Below, one piece after another: positions 1 through 11,402 of a DNA stretch of 64,000 bases. A model generated the notes under the pieces. The model saw only the letters and a program-made list of their open reading frames with translations, did no database searches and was not told the DNA's origin. The stretch's first letter is position 1; the number at the start of each line of letters is the position of its first letter. Origin of the DNA: Ostrinia nubilalis (Eukaryota > Arthropoda > Insecta > Lepidoptera > Crambidae). The stretch lies in NCBI RefSeq assembly GCF_963855985.1, contig NC_087096.1:13516001-13580000 (forward strand). Direction: 5' to 3'. A program made the position numbers and the translations under genes.

Positions 1-1853
1 AGTCATGCATTACCGATATACCGAGAAACATTTCACGTTGAATGCCATATATTCCGCAAGATAATTTTGAGACAACTCTCGATCTCGTGCAACCTCGCTC
101 GTCAACCGAACAGTAATGTTGACATGACTCATTACTTTTAAAACTCATAAAGAGGAAATCAGTAAATTAAAATTAACCTTTTAAGTACTTAAAGCACACA
201 GCCTATTATGTATTTTCGATGTAATAAAATCGATAAATCAAATTATATTTAGGTTTGTCCAGACATTGCTCTGTTTTCCTTCTTTCGAAGCCAGTGTCAA
301 TTCCAGTGTTTTTTTTTTACATTTAAGATTGATACTGGCTACTTTATGATTATTTCTAAAACGCCAGAAACTTTTTTTACAGACAACCCGTTCTCAAAAT
401 GGCCAGTACCACTTTAAACTTTAAAAAACAATAGAAGGAGTTTACGTTGTACGCTCGCAAACTGACTGCAAAACGTTCCATTAACTAATTTGTAACTTTT
501 CAGACTAGTAGGCGCTCAGCATGTTAACAAGTGGTCAACAAAGCACTCAATTAGCGATGCTTGTACTGACCCAGAGGCACTTTCTTTCAAAGAAACAAAG
601 AGTTTCGATGATGAAAGGAACGAGGGATGTCCGTTGAATGTCGATGTTTTTTAAAAACTCATTTTCTGCTGGCCTGATAAAGTTTCATTTTATGATTTTG
701 TGATATATTGAATAAGACTAATTGTCTTCCTTTATTTATAGCTTACTTACTCAATGTTTTTCACTTTTAACATTATTATTAAGGAACTCTACGAGAATAT
801 TTGCATCAGAATATGCTATTTTAAACAGGTAGCAGTTTATAATACTAGTATTTGAAGCATGTAATTTTAAACTGTTTTTTATTTTAACGATTTGTATCTT
901 TTTCCGACAGTTCAGGTTCGATTATAAAATGAAGAAAGAAATAATACTGTCGTTATGTTAGGCCCTAATATCGATAATTTCGTATGTGTACCAAACCTAG
1001 TTGTAAGTCGCCGGCATAGTCAAAGTTTGTACTTTAGGCCACCGTTAGAGCCTAATTTATCTGTTACATCATTACATCACCTGTTACACGCTAATAATAT
1101 GCATGTAAGACTTGTATGGAAATATACGTGTACAGTAACATAACTCTATTTTGTAACGGATTTTGTTAATTATTTCAGTATTTAAATGCGAGCTAGTTTA
1201 TATAGTAAGGATGAAGGCACACATCATGCTATTATGGAGGCATCTACTCTAGATATAAAAAGATCACAGATGTGATTACAAATTTTCATGTTTTTTGCAA
1301 GTAACATGCGCTTGATTGAACCGTGTCGTCGCGTGTTGAAATAACTTGTCATTTATTTCAAGTAAAACTATTTTTATACTGCATTTATTCTGAGAAAATT
1401 AAATAACTATTGAAATTAGGCTTAATTTGTGGTATTTTAATTTTTACATAACCAACAACAAGCTCTTAACGATATGTGATTCATAAGGTTGAAATTCATT
1501 CCAAACCGGCTGAGAAAATATTAAGTAAAGCCCTTCAGTAAATAGGTCAAAGATGTACCCTACTTAGAGCCTTCTTGGTCAAATGTGTACTTAGAGCCTT
1601 CTCTATCAATCATCAATTCGATTTTAGGATTGACGACAATATACAAGGTGACTCAAATATAATGCAATCCCTACAAGGCACACATAACCCGAAAATACAT
1701 GTCGAGTAAAATTTTGTTTCACGAATATCTAAGCAGTTATGCTGCTGACACATTAGTAGCGGTAGTAAATCCCTTATTCAGATTCCTTACCAAAATGACA
1801 TTATTAAACTACTGTAGGTATACCAGCTGGATTAAATAAGTCATTAAACATAC
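1..1853. other. Gene-poor AT-rich stretch; intron or flank of the chitinase-like gene
   Basis: No exon could be assigned here. As the sequence lies 3' of exon 1 of the minus-strand chitinase-like gene, at least part of it should be that gene's first intron. A 40-codon minus-strand ORF (132 to 10), containing TSEVARDREL and ending in a stop, looks somewhat coding but was not identified. A short motif TACTTAGAGCCTTCT occurs twice near 1560-1605. Confidence 0.4.
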
Positions 1854-2093
1854 CTTGTCCCCCTCAGCGACTCTCAGCACAATCTTCAGCCTCGGGTTGT
1901 TTTTCCTATACTCCTTCAGCAGCGACTCTAGCTTCTCTCCTCTCGCGTCTCCCGCGTACACCAAATGCGTGCACTCGGAAAAGCCTTCAGTAGCGCGCGC
2001 GCTGTCTACGTAACACACAAGCCGCGCGGCGCCCGCGCCCGCGCTTTCCGCGCCCAAAAACGCCGCGAGCAGGCAAAACGCCCAAGCCCACAT
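1854..2093 (-). CDS. GH18 chitinase-like secreted protein, first coding exon (partial)
   Basis: Eighty codons run from an ATG at 2093 to a GT donor (CAAG|GTATG) just below 1854, exactly in phase 0. Residues 1 to about 20 (MWAWAFCLLAAFLGAESAGA) form a signal peptide. The mature start ARLVCYVDS and the following CTHLVYA match the first two beta strands of the glycoside hydrolase 18 barrel, where chitinases and imaginal-disc growth factors carry [KR]-[VL]-V-C-Y and C-T-H-[LI]-[VI]-Y. The later LLKEYRKNNPRLKIVLRVA fits the third strand, just before the glycine-rich LLAVGG-type strand that should begin in exon 2. The catalytic DxxDxDxE segment lies outside this exon, so enzyme or non-enzymatic growth-factor type cannot be decided. 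The exon is GC-rich, unlike its surroundings. The gene continues to the left of the window or within 1-1853. Confidence 0.6.
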
Positions 2094-2260
2094 CGTGTAT
2101 TAATTAAAAATAAAAAAGTCAATCTGACATTTCTCGTTCGAAATTCGAATCAAGCGCGTTCGTTCGGCTTCGGCGCACGAGTGACGGCGCAAGCGCACCG
2201 GCGGCGCAGTAAAGCGCCCCCGCCCTGGCACGCAAGGCCGACGCTCACTCGAACTTGACA
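2094..2260 (-). promoter_or_regulatory. CpG-rich 5' flank of the chitinase-like gene
   Basis: Directly upstream of the ATG at 2093, an AT-rich leader of about 30 bases gives way to a strikingly GC- and CpG-rich block (about 2155-2245) in otherwise AT-rich DNA. This is the likely promoter and 5' UTR region. No TATA box or initiator could be fixed. Confidence 0.35.
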
Positions 2261-3137
2261 AGCTTACAGGTTTTGTTATGTGACTTTTTAGGGCGATTGA
2301 TAAGATGAACTTAGATCGCGATAGTAGAGTCGTTTAGATATGATTTTTATTTGCGCTTCGCATTTTAGTATGAGCGGTCTTTTATGACGGCCCTATGGTG
2401 AAACATGCGTTTTATTGCCCTAAACGCAATTTTTCTCAGGTACTAAACGCTGTCTGGTCAATTCGGAAAAGTGTTCTTACTTAAAACGATACCTTTAGTA
2501 AAAACAAGAGTGAGATGCTGCCTACTTCGTAATACCAGGATAACTGTTAGTGAGATTGCTACAAGTATTCATATACAATGTATCTTCTTATACTCATATT
2601 ACCCCTACGACACTCACAGTTCCCTTTCTACAAGACCTACTACAACTTGTCTGGCAGAAGTGGCAGATAATGCTTCCAGGTCTACTTCTACCTTTTGCAC
2701 AAGAATTTGGGAGAGAAAAAACCATAGCCATTTACCCACATTCATTTTCCCTTGTAGTTAAAGGGTCAGTAGAGGAATCAGCATTAGGTGTTCGTCTGTG
2801 CCGTCTATAAAATTAGCACCTAGCATTACGTACCGGCTACTCTACATATTGTTTGGTAATCTTATTGTTAATTGCGCAACAGATTGGTTCCGGGTCTGCC
2901 AGACATCGGTCATGTCCCTGACATTACAATGACAGGTACACTGCCTGCTGTATGGATTGGATGATAGAAAACTAGATGATTATTTAGATTTATGAAAATA
3001 CGGATGCGGGCCGCTTCCAAGTCAATCTATAAATCATTGGGGGAGGCCTATACCCGATATAGTCGGACTTTAACCGATGACTAGATACGTATCAAAATTG
3101 TGGCTCTCAAACAGTCTGACTTTGACCGATGATTAGG
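2261..3137. other. Intergenic stretch, no gene seen
   Basis: Short ORFs between 2471 and 2810 overlap in different frames and look random. At 3031-3050 there is a scrap of an RTE-type LINE 3' end (ATCATTGGGGGAGGCCTATA), the same sequence seen in longer form at 22345. Confidence 0.4.
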
Positions 3138-3143
3138 TAACTA

Positions 3144-4839
3144 CTAGGGTGTCCCTTATTTTTCAAAGTTTGTAACGCATAGGTCTTAGTTTTGTTTGTT
3201 TGCCTCTAACACACTCGGAAATAAATTTTTACTTTATTTGGAGTACGATAACCCGTGCCGACTTGGATCGGAACATGTTGAGCGGCAGTAGCGGTGCGTA
3301 TTCGCGGTATTTGTCATTTGTTCTCAATTAATCTCGTGATTAACACCTATTGTTTGACATTTAGAAGATGGCTGTGGAATTAAGAAGCAATAAAAAAAGT
3401 ATTTTCTTAGTCGGGGACGTAAATTTATCAAATAATAAGCACAAAGTTACCGTTAATCGTCAAGTTTTTGCAGTATTTTTTAACATATTTTGCGAACTTC
3501 GCAATTAATGTTATTGAAAGCTCTAATCTCATCATTCGGGAGTGTATTATATTTTGGGAAAAGCTATAAATCCTACCAGAGCCTAACTGTGTAAAAAAAC
3601 TTGTCTATCTTCACCATGCTTGGAGGGAGTTGCAAGAAAAATTATTTAAAAAATTCAAGATTTATAAGCGCCGCGGTGAGGAGGATTTAAAAACAAATAA
3701 AATATTTTAACAAAACAAATAAAACCAAGGCGTCCAGAGTGTTAAGGTGTAGACAAAAAGTTAGTTAAGAAAGTAGAAAGTGCAAGACAAAGAAAATTAA
3801 ATAAATTAATAAATAAAAAATAGAGCAAATATGTTTCGGAGGTTTATCGTCATATCTCACTACGCAAGATTCTATACAAACACAAGGACATCACGACCAG
3901 CTTACCAGCTCTGAGGAAAGCCTTAAAAGGAACTCTTGACATCCACTTTCCAAGAGGTATATGAGAGTGTTGACAAATTGATTTCCAAAGCAGCTCTGAG
4001 CAAGTTTAGTCAACATCTTTGGTACTTCATATCAGAACAAATTGCCGTTTTATCACTCTTTGATGATGAAGGTAATGAACAAACACCGTCAATATTGTCG
4101 TAAAAGTACAAAGAGAGAGTATGTATGATTCTGGGAAGAGATACATTCCATCTGAAGAAGGTATGATTATTTCTATGGTAAATAGGACTTTGTACTAATT
4201 TTTTATCCTATTTTTAATGAATTGATAATAATACTGCCTTATTTATTGTTGCTGGAAAACCATTGAATGGTTTTGTGTCTGTCAATAGTATAAATTTATT
4301 TTCTCGATTGAAAATTGATAATAATTTCCCCCTGAGACACATTTCTATATGAGATAAAGATGTTGTCTATTTAAAGGCAAAAAAGTGCTTTTTTTAGGGT
4401 AGTTAATGATACAGCTGAAAGAGCTATAAAGCTTATGCAAGATTTTCATGGTTTGATCACTGCAAAGGAAGAGCAAAAGCTTTTTTTGTTACGCACAGTG
4501 TAGCAAAAATCAGGCCAATATTCAGGAGCATGGAAATCTGTATCCAGAATGTAAAAAAGGGTCCCTCAAAAGTAAAATATATTGTTTGATGTGTAATGTT
4601 CTCTTCTTTTTATAAATATTTTATAAAAATTAAATATTTTAATTGATTTAGCTACTTAATAAAAGGGGTAAAACCAGCATTTTTCAAAATCTTCAGAGCT
4701 CGGTCGGCACGGGTTAATGTTGACGTAGGAAGATGAAATTTTGTATTTAAGTATGTCTGAGTAGTACTAAAAGAAATAGGGGGTATGCATTTCAATATCT
4801 AAAAAACAATTTTTTTCGGCCATATAAGGGACACCCTAG
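3144..4839 (+). mobile_element. 1.7-kb DNA transposon with decayed transposase-like ORF
   Basis: The ends are inverted: CTAGGGTGTCCCTTAT at the left and ATAAGGGACACCCTAG at the right. Both are flanked by TAACTA (3138-3143 and 4840-4845), a 6-bp target duplication. The interior has plus-strand coding remnants broken by stops and frameshifts: around 3890-4050 (TTLPALRKALKGTLDIHFP, then FSQHLWYFISEQIAVLSLF), and after an acceptor at about 4398 a stretch with NDTAERAIKLMQDFHGLI followed by TAKEEQK. The last motif recalls the C-terminal region of a widespread, poorly named insect and cnidarian transposon protein; I cannot name the superfamily. The element is dead. Confidence 0.65.
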
Positions 4840-4845
4840 TAACTA

Positions 4846-5613
4846 CGTATACAATGTTGACAGGTTAAATTCCACCAGCAGGTCAGTTGTTATTAAAGAT
4901 AATCATATTTTATCTCATCAATTCGTAAGCGTATAAGTCCATTTATCGTTTATATCTAGATACGAATTACCTAGTGGGGCCCGCAACTTCATACGTATGA
5001 TCATCGTTTTGTAGCATTTCGTAGAGTATTTTAAAATGAAAAATACTATCCTCACAATTATCCTACTAAGTCTAACTAAAAAAAGAAGATTAAAGATATA
5101 GAATTAAGAATTTAGTAAATATCGACACAATTGACGGCCCAAGTTTCCCAGTTTTTCGAGCTCCATGGGTACTCCCACAGGCACAGTAGCACAGGGTTTC
5201 AAACTTGGGTGTAAACTTCTCTCAAGGAACCTAACTACATAATTAAATTACTTAGATTCATGCGCATTTGTGATGTTGGATATCGATATTGACTAATTAC
5301 GAGAATAAAATTTACAGCCCAGTTCTGTTGGTTACAAAGTAATATGTGTGTTATTTCTAATATGTATTTTCTAATCATACGTTACATTTACATACAGACC
5401 TTGACTCTATTTTCTTAATCAATGTAGGTACAAAATCACTTTCTAGTTAGTAGGTAGGTATATATTTATCGTTATTAGTTCAACATCTTATCTCCATGAC
5501 TCGACAAAATGTAGCTTTGAATGATGATGATAATCAGTACCAGTCAGGCGACTGGTGAGATGTGACAAGGAATATCAACACCGATATGAAAATATAAAAC
5601 ATTTACAAACAAA
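4846..5613 (+). other. 5' flank of the fatty-acid-binding-protein gene
   Basis: AT-rich, without ORFs. It should hold the promoter and 5' UTR of the FABP gene starting at 5614, but no core promoter motif stands out. Confidence 0.35.
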
Positions 5614-8526
5614 ATGTCGTTCTTTGGCAAAAAATTCAGGAGGATAGGCTGTGAGAACATGGAAGCGTTAGTGAAACAAACGAGTGAGTGTTTACATTTA
5701 GATGTGTTGTTGATTGTGTGATAAAAAGTGCTAAGTAATTTAGTCTGGTTTCACAGTTACACTGTGCAAAATTTAATTTTATAAAAATGTATCGATGTAG
5801 AGCTGATAAAACTTTTCCTTTTATGAAAAAAATACTGTTATGTAGGTAGGTAAGTATGTCGCCGGACTAATTAAAATATTATTTCTTTTTATGTCATAAT
5901 CCATTCATAATAATATTTATAGGCATAATAGACTTAAGTAATTTTGTAAATTAGAGATGATTCATATCTTGACAATAGCCCACGGTGTATGACTTGCACG
6001 ACTACACTTGACGGTGTAGGTTCGAACCTCGCCGATGGACTATTGTGGTGAACCCACTCGTGACATAAGCATATTTAGCTTACGAGGGTTAACCGAACTA
6101 ATAGTAATTTGTGCAATACAAATTAATATTCCTTCTATTTTCAAAGAAAATGTACTGTAACAAACTGAAGTATACAACTAATTTTCCTGATTTTTTCCCT
6201 CTCAGACCCAATAAGTCCTCAACTGGCCTACATACTAAACGCCCCTGCTCCAGTATTTTCGTACACACAGCACAGTCCTGACCAGTACATCTTCAGACTC
6301 GAATTGGACAGCAAGGTCATGTCGCACTTCTTCAGGCTAGGAGAGGAGCTCGAGCTGGAGAAAAAGGATGGGAGTAAGGTATTGATGTGTATTTTTATGT
6401 TACTCTTCAAGTACTCGTAAATCGAGACATAAGAGAAATCAATTGTTACCGTAGTCTCATGCGACTGCTTTGGGTTCCATGTAAAGAAATAATAGTAAAT
6501 TGCTTGACTACGAATATGACATAAAATTAATTCAATAACATGTTAATTTAATTATTCTTAACCCTATTGTGGTGCGCTCACTCGTGACACAAGCATATTT
6601 AGCGTAGGACGAAGGGCTAACGGAACTAGTATATATACGGGCTAATTTGTGCAATAACTAATAAAAAAAACATTATTTTGCATTTCATTTGCATTAGATA
6701 TTTAATAGAATGAATGCAGATCAGTAGATTATATTCGGGAAATCTATCATTATTATTCTACTCTGTATCCAATATAAATAATTTTCCAATAATTAGGGGT
6801 AGCAAGTTCTAATTCTGTTGAATCTCAGCAATTTATTTTGTCTTACAATCAATGTACCTTTTCTTTCAGGTCAAAGTTACATACACACTAGGAGCACACA
6901 ATGTCCTGCATAAAGTCGTTCAAACCCAGGACGGCAAGAAGATGGCACATTTTAGACAGGAGTTCGGTGAAAATGAAGCTATTATGGTAAATACATTTAG
7001 ATTATACCTATAAATCAATTACGTTTAGATATAAATTAATTTCCTTAAGTTACAGTACTGCCTGCCCGGCGATATTATAATATATTACAATTATTTTGTC
7101 AAAATAAAAACGTTTTAATTTTATACTATAAAGTAGGGGAGACCTAGGAGAGTTGTGACAGAGGTGAGTTGTGACAAGGGCGATTTCTCCTTACTTAATA
7201 TAGTTAGGAAGCTGGTAAAAACGCTTGTTTGTCGCTTTTAAGACGCTCTTCTTGACTAAGTACATGCGGGCGGGCGCATGAGACACGGTTACGTAAATAT
7301 GACGTCTGTGTACAAAAAAATGCGAAAAGTAAGTTTTTCTTCAAAAAATGATTTCAATTTATATCATGTTTTAGTATAATGTGCACTGTTGTGTTATTTT
7401 TTCTCAAGTTGCATGGTTATTCAGGTCTCAAAATGTAGCACCGATGTTTTGTGTGCGCATCGTGTTTAGAAAATAAAAATGATTATTCGAACCAAGTCGT
7501 CATTTTAAACACCTAGGAGAGTTGTGACAGCCTGTCACAACTCTCCTAGCTTACTTAATTTTTCCGATGGGCCATTTCCACGATGTTTTTAGATGTTTTT
7601 TTGTGTGTTAGTAGGTTCATAATTTGTATAATTGCATGCTGTTACTTTTTTGATTCAGAATGCCTCATAACTATACATGAAAGCCATATAGAGGAACTGC
7701 TTGCTAAAGTCGAAATCTAGGACCTAGCTTATGAAGTGATTAGGTTAAAGGGTTAAAGTTTAAGATATGCTGCGACCTCTTACAATCTAAACTTGTCAAG
7801 ATTATATTAAGAAGAAAGAGGCTTATCAAGTAAACCCAGAAGGCGAAGCTCCGTCTATGGATTATACCACCGCGACTATTTTATTTTTATAGAAGAGAAA
7901 GAAAATAATATAGGTATTAAGTGACTATAATATTAGCTAAAAAATATAATAAAAAAAAATCCAGGGTCGTGGGAGAAAAATGAAAACTGGAAAAATGTGG
8001 CTCAATCTGTGTAACGACATCCTATAACTATTTGTTTTAACTGGTAGGTACTAAAGGATGATTAAAGTACTTTTTTGCTAAAAATTATATTTGATTGAGT
8101 ATTATGGTATTTTTTATATCTAATAGATGAAATACAATGCTGTCACAACTCACCTCGGTACCTGTCACAACTTACCTCGGTGCTAGGAGAGTTGTGACAG
8201 AGGGAGTGGTCTAAGATTTTGGTGATTTTCTTAGAAACCCTAATACTTTAGTTAACTTTGGTGATTGTTTTGAAAACAGAAGGAACGGCGCTACATTAAT
8301 TTGTATGATTTATAGCTGTGGAATGTTTTTTGAGTGAGATATGGCCCCTAAAGTAAAAAGTGTCACAACTCTCCTAGGTCTCCCCTACGCCCCTAATCTG
8401 AAACTTCAAAGTTTCTAGTTCAATCAAGTTTTAGTAACAACACTGAAAGAGACCTTTTTATTTCAGTACATAAAGCTGGATGGATCTGACGTCGAAGGAA
8501 GAGTATATTACGAGGCCGTCACCTAG
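5614..8526 (+). CDS. FABP: Fatty-acid/retinoid-binding protein (intracellular lipid-binding family), complete
   Basis: Four exons join in phase: 5614-5683, 6206-6378, 6870-6986 and 8467-8526, each with GT-AG borders, giving 139 aa (family usual about 130-135). The start MSFFGKKFRRIGCENMEAL matches the first strand and helix I of cytosolic lipid-binding proteins. Exon 2 holds FRLELDSKVMSHFFRLGEEL (the F-x-LGEE signature of strand D). Exon 3 carries the VVQTQDGKKMAHFRQEF strands. Exon 4 ends GRVYYEAVT: Arg132-x-Tyr134 is the conserved pair that clamps the fatty-acid carboxylate. The four-exon layout also matches the family. The protein is expected to be a ten-strand beta barrel in the cytosol, shuttling fatty acids or retinoids; the ligand cannot be read from sequence. 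The third intron is enlarged by a 1.26-kb inverted-repeat element. A poly(A) signal lies about 165 bases past the stop. Confidence 0.88.
5973..6118 (+). repeat. tRNA-derived SINE copy in FABP intron 1
   Basis: GGTTCGAACCTCGCC is a tRNA B-box-like promoter element. It is followed by GACTATTGTGGTGAACCC, then ACTCGTGACATAAGCATATT and a tail. A body-only copy lies at 6568-6652 in intron 2, and a diverged minus-strand copy at about 54328-54435 in the P-type transposase gene. Confidence 0.55.
6568..6652 (+). repeat. SINE body fragment in FABP intron 2
   Basis: It shares ATTGTGGTG, CTCACTCGTGACA, AAGCATATTTAGC and AATTTGTGCAATA with the copy at 5973-6118 but lacks the tRNA-like head. Confidence 0.5.
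7133..8388. mobile_element. 1.26-kb inverted-repeat element with repeated GTTGTGACA boxes
   Basis: The ends are GTAGGGGAGACCTAGGAGAG and its reverse complement. The subterminal box GAGTTGTGACA recurs in both orientations near 7150, 7165, 7510, 7530, 8140, 8160, 8185 and 8360. No coding capacity is seen, so it is non-autonomous. No clear target-site duplication was found. Confidence 0.65.
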
Positions 8527-8691
8527 TCAGTAAAAAAATAGTAGATATTCAGTTATAGTATTCTATCTACGCGTACGTTTTTTATTTTCAAAATATGACC
8601 GCAACATTGTACGCGTGAGAAACTTTATTTAAAGACTGTACAGCAATGCACAGACGACAGCATATTAATATAAGCATCTTATGTATGTTGT

Positions 8692-8697
8692 AATAAA
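8692..8697 (+). terminator. AATAAA poly(A) signal of FABP
   Basis: A canonical AATAAA lies 165 bases past the FABP stop, the first good hexamer in the 3' flank. Confidence 0.6.
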
Positions 8698-8740
8698 TGC
8701 TACATTTCAACAAAATGCTTACTGTTTAGTCTAATATGCT

Positions 8741-9090
8741 GTGGACTGTACTAACGACAGCACATACGGGACTATTCCCACCGCTGCCTCCTGTGTAGCC
8801 AGGATCTACAGCTTGATCGCCAATAAAAACCCAACCAGTGAAAGTCAAGTTTGTCCCGGGGGAAAGTTAAAAGTTAAGCTGTCATTGGACCCGCAACGAA
8901 ATTAATCAGAAGAACATAGGAGGAGTTCGAAGTTTAGGTTCGACTTCCCTCCTCCGGATGACAAGTGACAATCAAAGGCTTAGCACGATAAGACGGCACA
9001 TCCAGCCAAACATCGTGCCATCATGCTAAGAGATGCGGTCATCGTTGTTATTTCAGCCAAAGAACGTCCAGCTAGTAGACAGTGGGTGCG
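8741..9090. repeat. Retroposon-like repeat (family copy 1) with RTE scrap
   Basis: 'TAGCCAGGATCTACAGCTTG' followed by AATAAAAACCCAACCA and CCGCAACGAA is shared with copies at 10981-11165 and 23285-23390. At about 9052 a TTTCAGCCAAAGAACGTCCA scrap resembles the terminal motif of RTE-type elements. No ORF. Confidence 0.45.
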
Positions 9091-9402
9091 GTATTGCAAC
9101 AAATTGTCTATTGTATTGAATTTCTGTAAAAATAGGCTTAAGCTTGGAAATAAATAAATAAAATTGTAGTCTCTGATGTGCTGTCGACTACGCCTTAATA
9201 CAATAAATAAAAATTTCAGTATATTTATGTATTGTTAAGTAATAGTTGTTATTAAGTAGATAATAATAAAGACCTAACTCATAGACTAAATTGTAGATTT
9301 TATTCTTTTTCAGACTCAGTATAGGGCCCTGAAAAAGAATAGAGTCCGACACTAACGCCCGATTCGACCAAACTTTTATCCGAGAATAACTCCGGGTATA
9401 AC

Positions 9403-10133
9403 TAACGTGACCATTTATTTTCTGTGCCAGAGCGGGACGACTGAGGAATAGTTCAAAAAAAAATAATTATAAAATAAAACAAAGTTTTGGGAGATTTACA
9501 AGTTTATAGAAGATTGAATAACACAAATCAAAGCACTAAACACAAAACAGTTAAATAGTGGGGTGACTTCTAAGTCATATTTTTGTATTTGTCGGCGGAA
9601 CAAACGAACGTATTTTTGTATTTGTTTTTAGATAACTATGGAACTCACTGAATGATTTATTTATATTTATTTTCGTTATCAACATAGCTTTCATATCTGC
9701 TACACTTAGCTGGGTTTTATCCCTCGTTCACATTTTGTTCATTTGAGAAAAAACTCTTTCGACTGGTGCGTTACTTCCTGGCAGGCACATAACGTACTCG
9801 ATAAGTATGGAAAAGTTTGTTACATCAAGTGTATTGGTACGAAAGTGCTGGAATAATTCGAGCCAACGGTTTTCAGTAGAAACATTCTCGGCATTCCAGC
9901 CAGAGATCTTTTCATCTGTCACAAAGTTAGAAATAAGTGCGTATCTTGACCGCTGCTAATAAACCCCTGCGTGGTCAGTAAATCCAGCACTTTTTGTACC
10001 TCTTCCCACGTAGACACTTTATAGATGCATTCTTAAAGCTAAAGCGGGACGTTTTTGCTCTTGCGGGGGACAGCGGGACAGACAGTCTGAAAGCGGGACA
10101 GTCCCGCCCAAAGCGGGACGTATGGTCACGTTA
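9403..10133 (-). mobile_element. Internally deleted hAT transposon with exact 8-bp target duplication
   Basis: Terminal repeats begin TAACGTGACCAT and end ATGGTCACGTTA. Both sides carry GGTATAAC (9395-9402 and 10134-10141), the 8-bp duplication typical of hAT. Subterminal AGCGGGAC and GGGACAGTCCCGCC blocks are also hAT-like. On the minus strand the C-terminal hAT dimerisation region survives (9728-9922): EYVMCLPGSNAPVERVFSQM, the expected LPxSxAxVERxFS motif. The reading frame then meets TGA where a Trp (NKM-W-TR) is expected, and continues in frame with RDKTQLSVADMKAMLITKI. At 731 bp it lacks most of the transposase and is non-autonomous. Confidence 0.85.
9728..9922 (-). pseudogene. hAT transposase C-terminal fragment, Trp-to-stop
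   Basis: Sixty-four residues of the hAT C-terminal dimerisation domain lie inside the element at 9403-10133. The upstream part appears frame-shifted (coding-like LDLLTTQGFISSGQD in another frame near 9940-9980). The downstream part continues in frame after a TGA that probably replaced TGG. Not functional. Confidence 0.75.
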
Positions 10134-10141
10134 GGTATAAC

Positions 10142-10804
10142 TGACACATTGACAGTTTCAGTATGGGAAATGTATCAAAATGTCGAATAAAATTGACGAT
10201 TTATTCTGAGATTAATATTTACTATTGTTTGGTCGAAACCACCCTAAGCTAGATTACATAAACTCAGAACAGTATAGTTTTATCGGCGTACCTAAGTCAT
10301 TATAATTTATTATTGTAAAATAAAGTATTACTAATTTAAGTTACTTTGATTGCGATTTCATTCATATACCTGTTACCTTCACATTTAACAGCCAAAATAC
10401 AAAGAAAAGTAGAGCAGCTATGTACCACAAACAAAGTTGTCAGCATTGCTAACCGAAACTTAATCTGCGATTAGCATAACGACTCGTGCGCAACTTTGCA
10501 ACGCCCCTCCCCCTTCTATTGTCTACGGCAATCGGCCATAATCTATGCCTATCTGAAGCTGAACAAAGGGGTCGCGTATACCGTATTACACTGCACAACT
10601 GCATTAATTATAGATGCAGTTTTGTCTTACGGATTGCATATGTGAATAGTGCGAAAGTTGGACCTCGTTTATTATACTAGTACAAAAGTTATTGACAATA
10701 TGTTTCTCTTAATATTTGTTAACTGGTGGAAAAATGTCTGTCCCTAACGAATAAATATTAATTATAAATAATATGTAGTGTAGGATGAAGCTGTCATGTC
10801 AGCA
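10142..10804. other. No gene or clear repeat seen
   Basis: AT-rich intergenic DNA. The ORF 10486-10680 has no recognisable motif. Confidence 0.35.
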
Positions 10805-10921
10805 ACCTGTAGGCCTAAGATGCGCGCCGTGATATTTTTTATCGATGTCAAAATGTATGGGCAAAATCGATAAAATGGCGTGACAACCGCTTATCGCGGT
10901 GCGCATCTTAGGCCTACAGGT
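10805..10921. mobile_element. Short palindromic MITE
   Basis: ACCTGTAGGCCTAAGATGCG at the left is inverted at the right as CGCATCTTAGGCCTACAGGT. The arms continue imperfectly through ATCGAT blocks. It is about 117 bp and non-coding. Confidence 0.7.
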
Positions 10922-10980
10922 GGTACTTTCAAAGACTGATCAGTCAATCCAATCAGTCTTACTTTTTATTCCTCCAGTTT

Positions 10981-11165
10981 TTACGGGACCTCTTGTTCCC
11001 AGCATTCAACTACAGCTTGTATTCCAATAAAACCCAACCAATAAACGCTAGTTTTAGTCAAGGGGTAAGTAAAACAGTACGCAACGAAAACGCAATTCGC
11101 TACGAATTCAGAAGAAAATGCCAGGAGTTCCAAGCTGAGAATCAAATAGCGATACTTTATTAAAA
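10981..11165. repeat. Retroposon-like repeat (family copy 2)
   Basis: It shares ACAGCTTG, AATAAAACCCAACCAATAAA, GCAACGAA and GGAGTTC in the same order as the copy at 8741. Non-coding. Confidence 0.45.
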
Positions 11166-11281
11166 TCAAAGGATATAGGTATTATACTTACTATTCCTCT
11201 TAGTGAGAATGACTTGACTATACATACCTACCTACTTCATCAAATGTAAAAAATAGAAAAAAGAAGAACATTTATAATTTT

Positions 11282-11402
11282 TAAATTAATAAAATTTAAA
11301 AATTATAAATAACTTGAAAAAATCGAACTGCCTAAGGCGGGAATTGAACCCACGACCTTCCGCTTGCCGGGCGACTGCTCTTCCAATTGAGATGCGACTC
11401 TT
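11282..11402 (-). repeat. tRNA-derived SINE, minus strand
   Basis: On the minus strand a tRNA-like head (CATCTCAATTGGAAGAGCAG for the A-box side, GGTTCAATTCCCGCC for the B box) runs into a body CGATTTTTTCAAGTTATTTA and an AT-rich tail. Part of the same body recurs at 57375-57404. The head is followed by a SINE body, so it is not annotated as a tRNA gene. Confidence 0.65.

Noticed and set aside
11329..11402. tRNA gene on the minus strand
   Set aside because: The B box is good, but the head runs into a SINE body that recurs at 57375, and a clean acceptor stem and anticodon loop could not be drawn.
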